Below, in pieces: positions 1 through 9,246 of a DNA stretch of 64,000 nt (its first letter is position 1; each line of letters starts with the position of its first letter). The DNA comes from Liquorilactobacillus sicerae (lineage in GTDB: Bacteria > Bacillota > Bacilli > Lactobacillales > Lactobacillaceae). A model generated the notes under the pieces. That model was not told the DNA's origin. It was given only the letters and a program-made list of their open reading frames with translations, and did not search any database. Both the position numbers and the translations under genes were made by a program. Where the stretch lies: NCBI RefSeq assembly GCF_029916425.1, contig NZ_JAHAVQ010000005.1, positions 62,001 to 126,000 on the forward strand, given 5' to 3'.

Positions 1-461
1 TGGTAATATGTTTCTGGATTAGCTGGATTGTCAAACTGCATTGGTACATAACTATTAGGAAGCTGCTCAGCTAATTGTCGTGCCCGTTTAATTGCACCGA
101 CAATTCCTGCTTGGCTTGGAGTATGGACGATTTGAGCTCCCAATGCTTTCATCAACGATTGCTTTTCCTGACTAAACTTTTCCGGTACAACCAAAATAGT
201 TTTCAAGCCGGCCTGGCCAGCAGCTAAAGCCAACCCAATCCCGGTATTACCAGCTGTTGGTTCAATGATCGTCGTTTCAGTATCGATCAACTGTTTTTCA
301 AAAGCCTGTTCAAGCAAATATTTTCCCAAGCGATCTTTGATACTTCCTCCAGGATTAAACATTTCCAGCTTGGCAAAAATATGTGACTGCTTGGGAGCTG
401 CAAGTGGCAACTCGATTAGTGGTGTTTTCCCAACTAACTGACTAATCTGTTTATAAATCAT
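1..461 (-). CDS. cysK: Cysteine synthase / CBS-like PLP enzyme, N-terminal part (cut by window edge)
   Basis: This is a PLP-dependent beta-replacement enzyme of the cysteine synthase family, which makes cysteine from O-acetylserine and sulfide or cystathionine from homocysteine. About 153 N-terminal codons are present; the rest lies before base 1. Lys42 in a GGSIKDR motif is the expected PLP Schiff-base lysine. PTAGNTGIG (about residues 68-76) is the phosphate/substrate loop, and a [10 protein letters not shown] segment follows near the cut end. The ATG start follows a strong GGAGG. The gene sits behind a cysteine-type attenuator, which supports a role in cysteine supply. Cysteine synthase and cystathionine beta-synthase forms cannot be told apart without the C-terminus. 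A cystathionine lyase may follow outside the window. Confidence 0.9.
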   Translation of the reverse strand, partial: MIYKQISQLVGKTPLIELPLAAPKQSHIFAKLEMFNPGGSIKDRLGKYLLEQAFEKQLIDTETTIIEPTAGNTGIGLALAAGQAGLKTILVVPEKFSQEKQSLMKALGAQIVHTPSQAGIVGAIKRARQLAEQLPNSYVPMQFDNPANPETYY

Positions 462-499
462 TAAAAACCCCTCCTTGATTATTAAAGAAAAGTGTAAAC

Positions 500-533
500 A
501 AAAAAGGACGCAAATCAAAATTGATTCGCGTCC
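500..533 (-). terminator. Attenuator terminator in front of cysK
   Basis: On the minus strand a stem of about 13 bp (GGACGC arm at 528-533, matching arm starting at 506, one G-U pair) with a very short loop is followed by six U residues. It lies between the small Cys-rich ORF (590-688) and cysK (start 461), so it is placed to stop transcription before cysK. Bases 524-540, which contain its 5' arm, can pair instead with 629-645 inside the leader ORF. It could also simply end rpoD transcription. Confidence 0.85.
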
Positions 534-589
534 TCATACGTTGATAAGCCGTCGACTATTACGACTCTTTCTCACTGAAAATAAAAGCT

Positions 590-688
590 CTAGCTTGAAA
601 AATTGCCGCACCAAGTCATCGCACTCCACGCATAAAAACGCGAATTGCGACAACAACATGCTACAAAATTAAGCTTAAAGTCTTTCAT
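590..688 (-). CDS. Cysteine-rich leader peptide (putative attenuation peptide)
   Basis: This 32-codon ORF starts with ATG and reads MKDFKLNFVACCCRNSRF, ending in NFSS. Codons 11-13 are three consecutive TGT cysteine codons and codon 27 is another Cys. A GAGGG ribosome-binding site lies 6 bases before the ATG, and a good promoter lies at 715-743. Codons 12-14 can pair with codons 23-25 (647-653 with 616-622), which encloses a local hairpin. The enclosed segment 629-645 is complementary over 17 positions, four of them G-U, to 524-540 in the terminator. Ribosome stalling at the Cys codons would free this segment. The ORF and pairings are seen directly; the function is inferred. It is too short for most gene callers. 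Confidence 0.7.
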   Translation of the reverse strand: MKDFKLNFVACCCRNSRFYAWSAMTWCGNFSS

Positions 689-714
689 CAACAGCCCTCT
701 TTTCTTTACTTTTA

Positions 715-743
715 AGAATACCAGTTGTCTTTAAATAAAACAA
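715..743 (-). promoter_or_regulatory. Promoter of the cysK leader
   Basis: A -35 hexamer TTGTTT (738-743) and -10 TATTCT (715-720) are separated by exactly 17 bases. The promoter lies in the 65-base gap between the rpoD stop and the leader peptide start. Its position means the leader RNA is transcribed independently of rpoD. Confidence 0.65.
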
Positions 744-753
744 GTCTTTTTTA

Positions 754-1881
754 TTATTCCAGAAAATCACGCAACTGTTTGGAACGTGAAGGATGCCGTA
801 ATTTTCGTAATGCTTTTGCTTCGATTTGGCGGATCCTCTCCCGCGTTACTCCAAAGACCTTACCAACTTCCTCAAGCGTCCTGGTTCGACCATCGTCCAG
901 CCCAAAACGTAGACGCAAAACATTTTCTTCCCGATCAGTCAAAGTCTCCAGGACACTTTCCAACTGTTCTTTAAGCAACTCATAGGCAGCATGATCAGCC
1001 GGACTGGTTGCATCATGATCTTCAATAAAATCACCTAAATGCGAATCATCTTCTTCACCGATCGGGGTTTCCAAAGAAACCGGTTCTTGGGCAATCTTCA
1101 AGATCTCTCTAACTTTATCGGTTGGCATATCCATTTCAGCACCGATTTCTTCCGGCGTTGGCTCACGACCCAAATCCTGTAGCATTTGGCGCTGGATTCG
1201 AATCAGTTTGTTGATCGTCTCAACCATATGAACGGGAATCCGAATTGTCCGGGCTTGATCAGCAATCGCCCGAGTAATCGCCTGTCTGATCCACCAAGTT
1301 GCATACGTTGAAAACTTAAATCCCTTTCGATAATCAAATTTCTCAACAGCCTTCATTAATCCCATGTTGCCTTCTTGAATCAGATCAAGAAATGACATTC
1401 CTCGACCAACGTAACGCTTGGCAATTGAAACGACTAAACGCAAATTAGCCTCTGCTAGCCGTTGTTTGGCTTCTTCGTCTCCCTTTTCGATTCGTAAGGC
1501 CAACGCAACTTCTTCATCAGCCGTTAGAAGATTTACTCGTCCGATTTCTTTCAAATACATCCGAACCGGATCATTGATCTTAACCCCTGATGGTGCCCCA
1601 GCTTCCCGCTCAACCTCCTTGGTGTCATCTTTATTTTCATTGGCAACCGCTTGTAAGCTGTGCTCACTCGGCTCACCATTTTCATCAACAACTGAAATTC
1701 CTTCATCTTCAATGTGTTGGATCAATTCTTCCATTTGCTTGCTTTCTAAACCAAATGGCGAAACTAAACGTTTAGTCAGTTCATTATAAGTAATTTGTTT
1801 AGCCGGTTTGAATTCACGGATCAATTTCCGTAATTCTTTTTTGTATTCTGCCGTATCCTTGTTCATTTTCTCTTCTGCCAT
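754..1881 (-). CDS. rpoD: Primary (housekeeping) sigma factor
   Basis: This is the sigma-70 family factor SigA/RpoD, which directs RNA polymerase to -10/-35 promoters. It has 375 residues, the usual size for Gram-positive primary sigma factors. The N-terminal region 1.1 is acidic. Region 2 (about 135-210) carries the [29 protein letters not shown] core- and -10-binding signature, shown here in pieces as DLIQEGN and [10 protein letters not shown]. Region 4 (about 300-370) has a helix-turn-helix around [16 protein letters not shown]. It lies 12 bases after dnaG, the classic dnaG-rpoD pairing, and shares its promoter at 3820-3848. No clear terminator follows. Confidence 0.97.
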   Translation of the reverse strand: MAEEKMNKDTAEYKKELRKLIREFKPAKQITYNELTKRLVSPFGLESKQMEELIQHIEDEGISVVDENGEPSEHSLQAVANENKDDTKEVEREAGAPSGVKINDPVRMYLKEIGRVNLLTADEEVALALRIEKGDEEAKQRLAEANLRLVVSIAKRYVGRGMSFLDLIQEGNMGLMKAVEKFDYRKGFKFSTYATWWIRQAITRAIADQARTIRIPVHMVETINKLIRIQRQMLQDLGREPTPEEIGAEMDMPTDKVREILKIAQEPVSLETPIGEEDDSHLGDFIEDHDATSPADHAAYELLKEQLESVLETLTDREENVLRLRFGLDDGRTRTLEEVGKVFGVTRERIRQIEAKALRKLRHPSRSKQLRDFLE

Positions 1882-1893
1882 TATGCAGCCCCC

Positions 1894-3732
1894 TTAAAGT
1901 GAAGTTGATTTTTTCAGTTGTTTTTGTTTCAATAAATCGACAAATTCAATCGTTAATTTAGTAATTAGTTGCTGATCATTTGTTTTGCGTGCTGCAATTA
2001 ACTGATGCTTAACTTGCAGCAACTTTTCCTCAATTGGTGAAACCTGCATAATTAAACGCACACAATCTTGGATTTCCTCCATTGAACCAACCTTAGCGTA
2101 ATTTTCAATCTCCAAACTAATAATTATTTGTCGCAAATCATCAGCTTGCAAAAAGTCTAAAAAGCGTGCTGTTTCATATTCATCATAAACTTGAAAGTAA
2201 CCTTCTGCGAGCAAATAAATCGTTTGATACTGATCATGAATAAATGAAAATCCTGTCACTCCCTTGAGATGTGAACGAACCTCATAACTCTGCAATAATC
2301 GATAAAGCAACAAACGCTCAGCTTTTTCAATTTGACTATATTTTTTCTCAGCATGCAATGACAAGTCCGGTGACTGTTTTGCTTGTTGAGACAAAGCCGG
2401 CTGCTTAAATTGCTTTTGTTGGCGCATTAGCACGTGTAACTGTCTCGTCAAGCTGCTTTTTTCCAATGCGAAACGTTTAGCTAATTGATTAAGATACAAG
2501 TCACGTTCAACTGGCTCCAACAACTGAGCAATTTTCTCTAAAACTTCTGAAATATAGGCTAGCTGTTCATTTTCATTTTCTAAATTGTGTTTGGCAGCCA
2601 AATAAGTCATCCAAAAGGACATTTTTGTTTGTTGTCCTTTGGTAACTAAATTCTTAAATGCTTGACCACCATTTTTTTGAATATATTCATCCGGGTCTTG
2701 CTTTTCAGGCAGTAAAACAACATTCAACTTCAGACGAGTTATTGGCTGAAGCAGTTTTAACGCACGAGCAATTGCATTTTGCCCTGGATCATCACCATCA
2801 TAGCATAAACACAAGCGCTCAGTTGTTCGCTCTAATAAATAAACCTGTTCATTGGTTAAACTAGTCCCCATTGAGGCAATCCCGTTTTTAACTCCCACTT
2901 GGTACGCTGATAAAACATCCATAAAGCCTTCTAATAATAAAGCAAAACCATTTTGTCTGATAGCTGACTTAGCTAAATCAAAATTAAACAAAATCTTACG
3001 TTTATTAAACAGCTTGGTTTCTGGACTATTCAAATATTTAGGAACTTTAGGGTCCTGGCTTAATGTTCGTCCAGAAAAAGCAACTACATAGCCTTGTCCA
3101 TCACGAATTGGAAATAAGACTCTTTCTCTAAATCGTTGCCGCAAAACACCACTTTGATTTTCAGCAAACAGTCCAGTTTTAATCAGCAATTGATGCGAAA
3201 AACCCTTTTCAGACAAAAATGTTGCCAAAACTTCCTGCGGGGGTGCAAAACCTAATTGAAATTTTTCAATTGTTTCCGTTGTTAATCCCCGGTCTTGCAG
3301 ATAAGTCAAGGCACTTTCTCCTAACTGGGTATTCAGTAAAATATGGTGAAACAATTGAGCTGTTTCGGTATAGACACGTCTTAACTGACCAGTTTCTGAA
3401 TCAGCCGAAACAGTCTGATCCGAACTCGAATTCAGCAATTGCGGTGGAAGCGAGATTCCACCAAGTTCAGCCACTTTGAGCACCGCTTCAGGAAAACTAA
3501 TTTTTTCGATCTCCATGATGAATTTAAACACGTTACCGCCACGATGACAGGAAAAGCAATGGAAAATCTGTTTTTCAGGTGCAACTGAAAAAGAAGGCGT
3601 TTTTTCTTCGTGAAATGGACACAACCCAAAATAATTTTTCCCTGATTTGCGTAATTGAACGTATTGGCCGACAATATCGACAATTTCAACATTTGAACGA
3701 ACTTGTTCGATCACTTCTTCAGGAATCCGCAT
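1894..3732 (-). CDS. dnaG: DNA primase
   Basis: DnaG makes RNA primers for lagging-strand synthesis. The 612 residues begin with a CHC2 zinc finger (CPFHEEKTPSF then HCFSCHRGG, about residues 38-66). A TOPRIM catalytic domain follows around residues 255-345 (LLLEGFMDVLSA and CYDGDDPGQNA), and the C-terminal region binds the helicase. The ATG start has an AAGGAGG site 7 bases upstream. It precedes rpoD by 12 bases. Its own promoter lies before a hairpin in the 5' leader. Confidence 0.96.
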   Translation of the reverse strand: MRIPEEVIEQVRSNVEIVDIVGQYVQLRKSGKNYFGLCPFHEEKTPSFSVAPEKQIFHCFSCHRGGNVFKFIMEIEKISFPEAVLKVAELGGISLPPQLLNSSSDQTVSADSETGQLRRVYTETAQLFHHILLNTQLGESALTYLQDRGLTTETIEKFQLGFAPPQEVLATFLSEKGFSHQLLIKTGLFAENQSGVLRQRFRERVLFPIRDGQGYVVAFSGRTLSQDPKVPKYLNSPETKLFNKRKILFNFDLAKSAIRQNGFALLLEGFMDVLSAYQVGVKNGIASMGTSLTNEQVYLLERTTERLCLCYDGDDPGQNAIARALKLLQPITRLKLNVVLLPEKQDPDEYIQKNGGQAFKNLVTKGQQTKMSFWMTYLAAKHNLENENEQLAYISEVLEKIAQLLEPVERDLYLNQLAKRFALEKSSLTRQLHVLMRQQKQFKQPALSQQAKQSPDLSLHAEKKYSQIEKAERLLLYRLLQSYEVRSHLKGVTGFSFIHDQYQTIYLLAEGYFQVYDEYETARFLDFLQADDLRQIIISLEIENYAKVGSMEEIQDCVRLIMQVSPIEEKLLQVKHQLIAARKTNDQQLITKLTIEFVDLLKQKQLKKSTSL

Positions 3733-3772
3733 GATCGTTCGACCTCCTTGTTCAGCTCACGCTATTTAGGTC

Positions 3773-3799
3773 AACAAAAGCCGCACAAAGCTGTGCGAC
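3773..3799 (-). terminator. Hairpin with U-tract between glyS and dnaG
   Basis: The minus strand has an 8-bp stem (GTCGCACA / TGTGCGGC, one G-U pair) with a 4-base loop and a UUUUGUU tail. It would end glyS transcription. The dnaG promoter (3820-3848) lies upstream of it, so transcripts from that promoter also pass through the hairpin about 15 bases after their start. Confidence 0.6.
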
Positions 3800-3819
3800 T
3801 CTTCAAAACACTCTTTTTA

Positions 3820-3848
3820 ATTTTAGCGCAAAAATACTAGAAAATCAA
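3820..3848 (-). promoter_or_regulatory. Promoter of dnaG-rpoD
   Basis: TTGATT (3843-3848) and TAAAAT (3820-3825) are separated by 17 bases, in the gap between glyS and dnaG. This is a near-consensus vegetative promoter. Confidence 0.7.
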
Positions 3849-3864
3849 CTAAAGGCCTCTACGA

Positions 3865-5931
3865 TCATTTGACATTCAAAACTGTTAAATCACCAAACGG
3901 TTGTAAGATATTAGCTAATTGAGCTAATTGTGCTAAACGATTTTGCCGCAACTTTTTTTCTTGAGCCATGACCATCGTCTGGTCAAAATACTCAGTAATC
4001 GGCTGCCGCAAGGTCTGCAGCTGCTGATATAACTCTTTAAGATCTTTAGTAGCTGTTAAAGCTTCTACTGCAGTTTGCAGCTGCTGCTCGCTGGCATTTT
4101 CAAATAATGCTGGATCAACTGATTGATCGGACTTAATACCAGCTTTACGCAACAAACGCAAAACTCGGCTGGCAGCTTCAATCGTTCCTTTAAAATCAGC
4201 ATCAGTTCGATGAGTTTGTAAAATTGCAGCAGCTTGAGAAATCATGGTAAAAGGATTTTTTGCATCAGCAACTGTCGCTTGGATCACATCAAAATCATAA
4301 TTATTGCGGGCTAATTGCTGCTGAATTCGATCTTTTAGAAAGGCAGTCATTTCATCAAGGTGAGCTGGTTGATTTTTTTGATATAAGTCACGATTTGCTT
4401 GTGCCATTTTAGCAACTAATTCTTCCAGTGAAGTAATTGAGACTGGCCAATCAAAAGCTAATGCGATCCGCACTAAGCCAGCCGCTTGTCTTCTAAGTGC
4501 ATAAGGATCATTTGAGCCAGAAGGAATCATTCCTACTGCAAAGAATGAACTAATGCTGTCTAATTTATCTGCTAAAGCCAACAAGGCGCCAACTTTAGAT
4601 TCTGGTAAAACACCGCCTGCTTCAATTGGTAGATAATGTTCTCTGATTGCGGTAGCAACTGCTGGATCTTCACCTTGCAAAAGTGCGTACTTTTCGCCCA
4701 TGACGCCTTGTAACTCTGCAAACTCACCAACCATTCCAGTTACTAAATCAAACTTATAAATCTCAGCTGCTCGCGCAACTTGTTGCTTTTCCTGTTGATC
4801 AAAACCAAATTGAGTGGCTAAATCAGCAGTCAATTTGCCAACTCGCTGCATTTTCTCAGCAATCGTACCAATTTTATCATGGAACATGACTTTCTGTAAT
4901 TTTTTAGTGTAATCAGCGATCGTCGCCTTTTGATCCTCATGGTAGAAGAAAGCAGCATCTTCCAAACGAGCAGTTAAAACCTTTTCATTACCAGCAATGA
5001 CGTTTTCTAAATGGTCTTGGTTGCCATTGCGCACAGAAACAAAATTCGGCAGCAATTTACCCTGCTGATCGCGGACATAAAAGAAACGTTGATGGTCCCG
5101 CATTGAAGTAATCAAAACTTCTTCAGGAATCTCCAAATATTTTGCTGCAAATTTACCAGCAAACACGGTTGGATACTCAACCAAATTATTAACTTCTTCA
5201 AGAAGTTCAGGCTCAACCACGATCTGCCAATGCCGAGCAGCGGCCAACTTGATAATTTGCTGTTTGATCAGTTCTTTGCGTTTAGCAGCATCAGCAATTA
5301 CAAAAACTTTTTCCAAAGCAGCTGGATAATCAGTGGCGGATGATAATTTGACCGATTGACCCAAAAATCGATGTCCCTCTGAAACTCGATCACTTTTAAT
5401 ATTTAAAATTGCAAACGGCATGACCTGCTGATCTAATAAAGCAACCAGCCATCTGATTGGCCGCACATACTTAAAATCATGATTGCCCCAACGCATCATA
5501 GTTGGAAAATTCATTGCGGTAACAACGTTTTTGATTTTGGGTAAAATTTTGCTAGTGGTTTGACCCGGGATAAACTTCTTAACATAGGCATACTCTGTGC
5601 CCTTTAATTCCTGGAAAAAAATATCATCAGGTGTCAGCTTTTGACCACGAGTAAAACCAACTGCTGCCTTTGACCAACTGCCATCAGCTTGCTGAGCAAC
5701 TTTCTTTGACGGACCTTTGACTTCTTCCTCCACATCCGGTTGCTTATCAGCCAAACCAGCAACTTTGACAGCCAAACGCCGCGGAGTCGAAAAACTTTCA
5801 ATTTTTTCGAAGTTTAAATGCTCAGTCCGCAAAAATTTAGTGACCCGCTCAACTAATTGTTTAGCACTGGCGGTAACTACATGAGCTGGCATTTCTTCCA
5901 AACCAATTTCAAGTAAAAATGTATGTGACAT
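3865..5931 (-). CDS. glyS: Glycyl-tRNA synthetase beta subunit
   Basis: This is the beta subunit of the bacterial alpha2beta2 glycyl-tRNA synthetase, which handles tRNA recognition and binding. It has 688 residues, normal length. The N-terminus FLLEIGLEEMPAHVV is diagnostic, and an HD-like central part and a C-terminal anticodon-binding/DALR-like region follow. Its ATG directly abuts the glyQ stop with no gap, and the ribosome-binding site AAAGGAGG lies inside the end of glyQ, which implies coupled translation. Both subunits are controlled by the glycine T-box at 6898-7115. Confidence 0.97.
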   Translation of the reverse strand: MSHTFLLEIGLEEMPAHVVTASAKQLVERVTKFLRTEHLNFEKIESFSTPRRLAVKVAGLADKQPDVEEEVKGPSKKVAQQADGSWSKAAVGFTRGQKLTPDDIFFQELKGTEYAYVKKFIPGQTTSKILPKIKNVVTAMNFPTMMRWGNHDFKYVRPIRWLVALLDQQVMPFAILNIKSDRVSEGHRFLGQSVKLSSATDYPAALEKVFVIADAAKRKELIKQQIIKLAAARHWQIVVEPELLEEVNNLVEYPTVFAGKFAAKYLEIPEEVLITSMRDHQRFFYVRDQQGKLLPNFVSVRNGNQDHLENVIAGNEKVLTARLEDAAFFYHEDQKATIADYTKKLQKVMFHDKIGTIAEKMQRVGKLTADLATQFGFDQQEKQQVARAAEIYKFDLVTGMVGEFAELQGVMGEKYALLQGEDPAVATAIREHYLPIEAGGVLPESKVGALLALADKLDSISSFFAVGMIPSGSNDPYALRRQAAGLVRIALAFDWPVSITSLEELVAKMAQANRDLYQKNQPAHLDEMTAFLKDRIQQQLARNNYDFDVIQATVADAKNPFTMISQAAAILQTHRTDADFKGTIEAASRVLRLLRKAGIKSDQSVDPALFENASEQQLQTAVEALTATKDLKELYQQLQTLRQPITEYFDQTMVMAQEKKLRQNRLAQLAQLANILQPFGDLTVLNVK

Positions 5932-6849
5932 TTATTTATCCTCCTTTAGCAGTTTTGCTCGCAGCTGCTCATCTTTTAATAATGGGAAGCCTAATTTTTT
6001 GCGTTCAGCCACAAAAGCCTTAGCAATTGATTTGGCCAAATTCCGGATTCGAGCCAAATACCCAGCCCTTTCAGTGACTGAAACTGCTCCTCGCGCGTCC
6101 AACAGGTTAAAAGTATGACTGCATTTTAAAACATAATCATAAGCCGGATGGATTAAACCTAACATAATTTGCTTTTTAGCTTCGGTTTCATAGATATCAA
6201 AGAACTTGAAAAGCATCTCTTGATTACTAGTTTCAAAAGCATATTTTGAATGCTCATATTCTGGCTCACTAAAAATATCTCCGTAGCGAACCCCATCGCC
6301 CCATTCCAAATCAAAGACTGAATTGACATTTTGAATGTATGAGGCCAAGCGTTCTAAGCCGTATGTTACTTCAGAAGCCACCGGTTTGACTTCTAAACCC
6401 CCAACTTGTTGAAAATAAGTAAACTGAGTGATTTCCATTCCATCCAGCCAGACTTCCCAACCGACACCAGCGCAACCCATTGATGGGTTTTCCCAATTAT
6501 CTTCGACAAATCGAATATCATGTTCCAGCGGATCAATTCCTAATGAGCGCAAACTATCCAAATAAAGATCCTGAATATTAGCTGGTGAAGGTTTCATAAT
6601 TACTTGGAATTGATGATGCTGAAAAAGTCGATTAGGGTTTTCCCCATAACGGCCATCAGCTGGTCGACGTGAAGGCTCAACGTAAGCCGCATTCCACGGT
6701 TCTGGACCAATTGCCCGCAAAAAAGTATAAGGGCTCATCGTTCCAGCACCTTTTTCCGTATCGTAGGCTTGCATCAGCATACAGCCTTGTTGTGACCAAA
6801 ACTTCTGCAGTCTTAAAATTATTTCTTGCATTGATAACTGCTTTTCCAT
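5932..6849 (-). CDS. glyQ: Glycyl-tRNA synthetase alpha subunit
   Basis: This is the catalytic alpha subunit that forms glycyl-adenylate (class II aaRS). It has 305 residues with the start chosen at the ATG that follows AAGGAGG. An in-frame extension further upstream would run into the T-box terminator and has no ribosome-binding site. The N-terminal [14 protein letters not shown] and the following [19 protein letters not shown] are hallmark family motifs. It is the first gene of glyQ-glyS and sits right after a T-box leader. Confidence 0.97.
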   Translation of the reverse strand: MEKQLSMQEIILRLQKFWSQQGCMLMQAYDTEKGAGTMSPYTFLRAIGPEPWNAAYVEPSRRPADGRYGENPNRLFQHHQFQVIMKPSPANIQDLYLDSLRSLGIDPLEHDIRFVEDNWENPSMGCAGVGWEVWLDGMEITQFTYFQQVGGLEVKPVASEVTYGLERLASYIQNVNSVFDLEWGDGVRYGDIFSEPEYEHSKYAFETSNQEMLFKFFDIYETEAKKQIMLGLIHPAYDYVLKCSHTFNLLDARGAVSVTERAGYLARIRNLAKSIAKAFVAERKKLGFPLLKDEQLRAKLLKEDK

Positions 6850-6897
6850 TGTCTTCCTCCTTGAATTTTTGGATGACTGCAATTCAAAATTTAGCCA

Positions 6898-7115
6898 TAA
6901 AAAAAACCTATGCAACCACCCAAGTTGGTTACATAGGGACGATTTTCAACCGCGGTTCCACCCTACTTCCGGTTTTTTTACCGGCAACTTCATTTATAAC
7001 TAAGCTCCGAAAACGCCAATCAACCAGTTTTAATCACCTGCTTACACCACTTCAGGCTCGCTAAGATCAACCCGGATGACCCTTTTTCATCTTTGCCTTT
7101 ACGCCCTTAAGCTTA
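6898..7115 (-). ncRNA. T-box leader, glycine type, upstream of glyQ
   Basis: This is a tRNA-sensing transcription attenuator. The T-box consensus GGGTGGAACCGCGG is at 6950-6963 on the minus strand. A terminator stem (arms starting at 6937 and ending at 6907) with a run of U residues at 6898-6906 follows. The Stem I apical region AGCGAGCC...GGTG lies upstream. A GGC triplet at 7015-7017 followed by a purine is the likely Gly specifier, agreeing with the downstream genes. Confidence 0.93.
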
Positions 7116-7138
7116 ATCGAAGAAAAATAATTTGTCAA
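7110..7138 (-). promoter_or_regulatory. Promoter of the glyQS T-box transcript
   Basis: A consensus TTGACA lies at 7133-7138 and overlaps the recO stop codon. A weak -10 (TAAGCT) follows at 17-base spacing. The -35 is convincing; the exact -10 is less certain. Confidence 0.5.
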
Positions 7139-7899
7139 TGTTTCGGCCATATTTTCATTTCTTCTAAAAAATGCCGCGATTTCAAATTTAAGCCAACTTC
7201 ATTATCATAAATTTGATCCAAGGCCTGCCGTAAATTATTTTTTGTCGTTGCTTTAACCTGAATCGAATTCAAACGCCGCAAATCAATCCGCGCAAAAGTT
7301 CGTAAAAGGTACAGTGTTCGTTGATCTAAATGCATTCGTTGCGGATCTAAATGAAAATGTGTTGCACACAATAAGCCACCATAACTTTCTGAGAAGTCAA
7401 AGTTACCAGTCTTTTGATGACAAATTACGCAATCTTGTAAGTTAGGTTTAACTCCAAAAAAATTAAGGAGTTGAACTTCGATGATATTAACAATAATTGC
7501 CGGGTCAAAATGCTGGTCAATCAGCTGCAATGCCCGCTGAAGTTGAATAAACCAACCACCAAGCGGCCGGGAATCACCAAATGCTGCAGCAGCTAGTTCC
7601 AAAAGATAAGTTGCATAAGCATTTAACTCAATATCCTGCAATAAGTTTTGATAATGTTCGACATCTTTAACACTATTAATAAATGATAAACCATCAGCGT
7701 TAATGGCACCAAGGTAATTAGCCTGTGTAAATGGCAAAATTGCAGATCCTAGCCGAAACCCCCTTTTCCGCGCACCACGCACAAAGAACATCTTAAAACC
7801 AAAATTATCAGTTAGGATTTTTACTAGCATATCTCTTTCCCGATAATCACGGCGAAAAAAAACAATTCCAGCAAATTCAGCAGCTTGGGCCTGACTCAT
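7135..7899 (-). CDS. recO: DNA repair protein RecO
   Basis: RecO is a recombination mediator that helps load RecA with RecF and RecR. It has 254 residues: an N-terminal OB fold (about 8-85, containing FRRDYRERDMLVKILT), then a helical domain with a zinc-binding CVICHQ...LLC cluster around residues 153-182. The ATG start follows GAGGTGA. It lies 20 bases after era, the usual Firmicutes order era-recO-glyQS. Confidence 0.95.
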   Translation of the reverse strand: MSQAQAAEFAGIVFFRRDYRERDMLVKILTDNFGFKMFFVRGARKRGFRLGSAILPFTQANYLGAINADGLSFINSVKDVEHYQNLLQDIELNAYATYLLELAAAAFGDSRPLGGWFIQLQRALQLIDQHFDPAIIVNIIEVQLLNFFGVKPNLQDCVICHQKTGNFDFSESYGGLLCATHFHLDPQRMHLDQRTLYLLRTFARIDLRRLNSIQVKATTKNNLRQALDQIYDNEVGLNLKSRHFLEEMKIWPKH

Positions 7900-7919
7900 C
7901 TATGTCACCTCATTAATGC

Positions 7920-8822
7920 TCAGTCTTCATCTGGCTGATAGCCTAAAGATTGCAAATCAACTTTCCGATCACGCCAATCCTTTTGAACTTTGACCCAGAG
8001 TTCCAGAAAGACTTTATCCCCTAACAATAGTTCAATTTGCTTGCGCGCCTGGGTACCAATTTGCTTGAGCATTTTGCCGCCACGACCAATTAAAATTCCC
8101 TTTTGCGACGAGCGTTCAACAACAATTGTCGCTTGAACCAAGACTTTCTGCTGATCCTGACGTTGAATCTTCTCAGTTACGACTGCTACCGAGTGCGGGA
8201 CTTCCTGTCGAGTCAACTTTAGAACTTGCTCGCGAACCAATTCGGCAACAATAAATCTTTCTGGATGATCAGTAATCTGATCAGCTGGATAATACTGCGG
8301 TCCAGCTGGCAGCATGTTAGTCACTGCGCTTAAAAGTTCTTCGCAATTGATTCCTTCAAGAGCTGAAATTGGATAAATTTCTTGAAAATCAAGTGTTTGG
8401 CGAAAATCTTCGACAAACGGCAACAAATCATCTGGCTGAACCTGATCGATCTTATTGATCACTAAAAAAATTGGTTGATTGACTTTCTTTAACCGTTCAA
8501 TAATAAAGTCATCCCCACGACCGCGCCTTTGAGTTGCATTGACCATAAATAAAACCGCATCAACATCATTTAAAGTTGAGAGAGCCGCTTGTACCATATA
8601 ATCTCCCAACTGACTTTGTGGTTTATGGATTCCTGGGGTATCAATAAAAACCACTTGACTATCAGTGGTGGTATAAATTCCTTGGATCTTATTCCGAGTT
8701 GTCTGAGCTTTATCACTCATAATGGCAATTTTTTGACCAATAATTCGATTTAAAAAGGTTGATTTGCCAACGTTAGGCCGACCAATAATGGCCACAAAAC
8801 CAGAATGTTTCATTAATTCCAT
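7920..8822 (-). CDS. era: GTPase Era
   Basis: Era is an essential GTPase that binds 16S rRNA near its 3' end during 30S assembly. It has 300 residues with the start placed at the ATG behind AAAGGAG; an upstream in-frame start would overlap dgkA. The G1 motif GRPNVGKST is followed by DTPGIHKP (G3) and NKID (G4). A C-terminal KH domain includes [11 protein letters not shown]. It is part of the ybeY-dgkA-era-recO run. Confidence 0.97.
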   Translation of the reverse strand: MELMKHSGFVAIIGRPNVGKSTFLNRIIGQKIAIMSDKAQTTRNKIQGIYTTTDSQVVFIDTPGIHKPQSQLGDYMVQAALSTLNDVDAVLFMVNATQRRGRGDDFIIERLKKVNQPIFLVINKIDQVQPDDLLPFVEDFRQTLDFQEIYPISALEGINCEELLSAVTNMLPAGPQYYPADQITDHPERFIVAELVREQVLKLTRQEVPHSVAVVTEKIQRQDQQKVLVQATIVVERSSQKGILIGRGGKMLKQIGTQARKQIELLLGDKVFLELWVKVQKDWRDRKVDLQSLGYQPDED

Positions 8823-8835
8823 CAAATTTACTCCT

Positions 8836-9246
8836 TTATCTAGCAAACAACTGCCAGATTTTTACACCAAAAATTATTGTGCCAACAATCAAAGCAAAAA
8901 TCGCATTCAACAAAACTGCCGCCGAAGCCATATCTTTAGCTTTTTTTGCTAAAGGATCACTATGAAACTTAGTGACTAGATCGACAATATTTTCAATGAC
9001 GGTATTCCAAATTTCACTCGCCAAAACACTAATAATACTCCAACAGAGCCATAACCATTCATTCAGATCTAACTTTAAATAAATTCCCAACAAAATTGCA
9101 GCAATCATCGCCGCAGTGTCAAAGCGAAAATTACGTTCATCTAGCCAGACCGTCTTCAAACCGGTCAACGCGTGCCCTAATGATTGACAAAAATTATGAT
9201 TTTTCCAGCGCCGTTGCTGCTCTTTATCTTTTAAGTCCATAAGCAT
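8836..9246 (-). CDS. dgkA: Diacylglycerol / undecaprenol kinase, DgkA family
   Basis: This is a small integral membrane lipid kinase. In Gram-positives the family phosphorylates undecaprenol to recycle the wall carrier lipid. It has 136 residues with three hydrophobic segments (about 45-62, 65-80 and 110-130). The signature [15 protein letters not shown] around residues 78-92 corresponds to the family ExxNTAIE active-site helix. It overlaps the end of ybeY by 23 bases. Another ATG two codons in is an equally possible start. Confidence 0.9.
   Translation of the reverse strand: MLMDLKDKEQQRRWKNHNFCQSLGHALTGLKTVWLDERNFRFDTAAMIAAILLGIYLKLDLNEWLWLCWSIISVLASEIWNTVIENIVDLVTKFHSDPLAKKAKDMASAAVLLNAIFALIVGTIIFGVKIWQLFAR

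Noticed and set aside
475-672. 65-residue plus-strand ORF opposite the cysK leader
   Set aside because: It lies antisense to the leader peptide and attenuator, has no ribosome-binding site and shows only low-complexity Lys/Arg/Ser composition.
500-743. T-box or SAM riboswitch before cysK
   Set aside because: The minus strand has no GGGTGGNACCGCG T-box sequence and no S-box core; the Cys-rich ORF explains the region better.
6850-6915. N-terminal extension of glyQ by 22 residues
   Set aside because: It would begin in the T-box terminator and has no SD; the ATG at 6849 has AAGGAGG.
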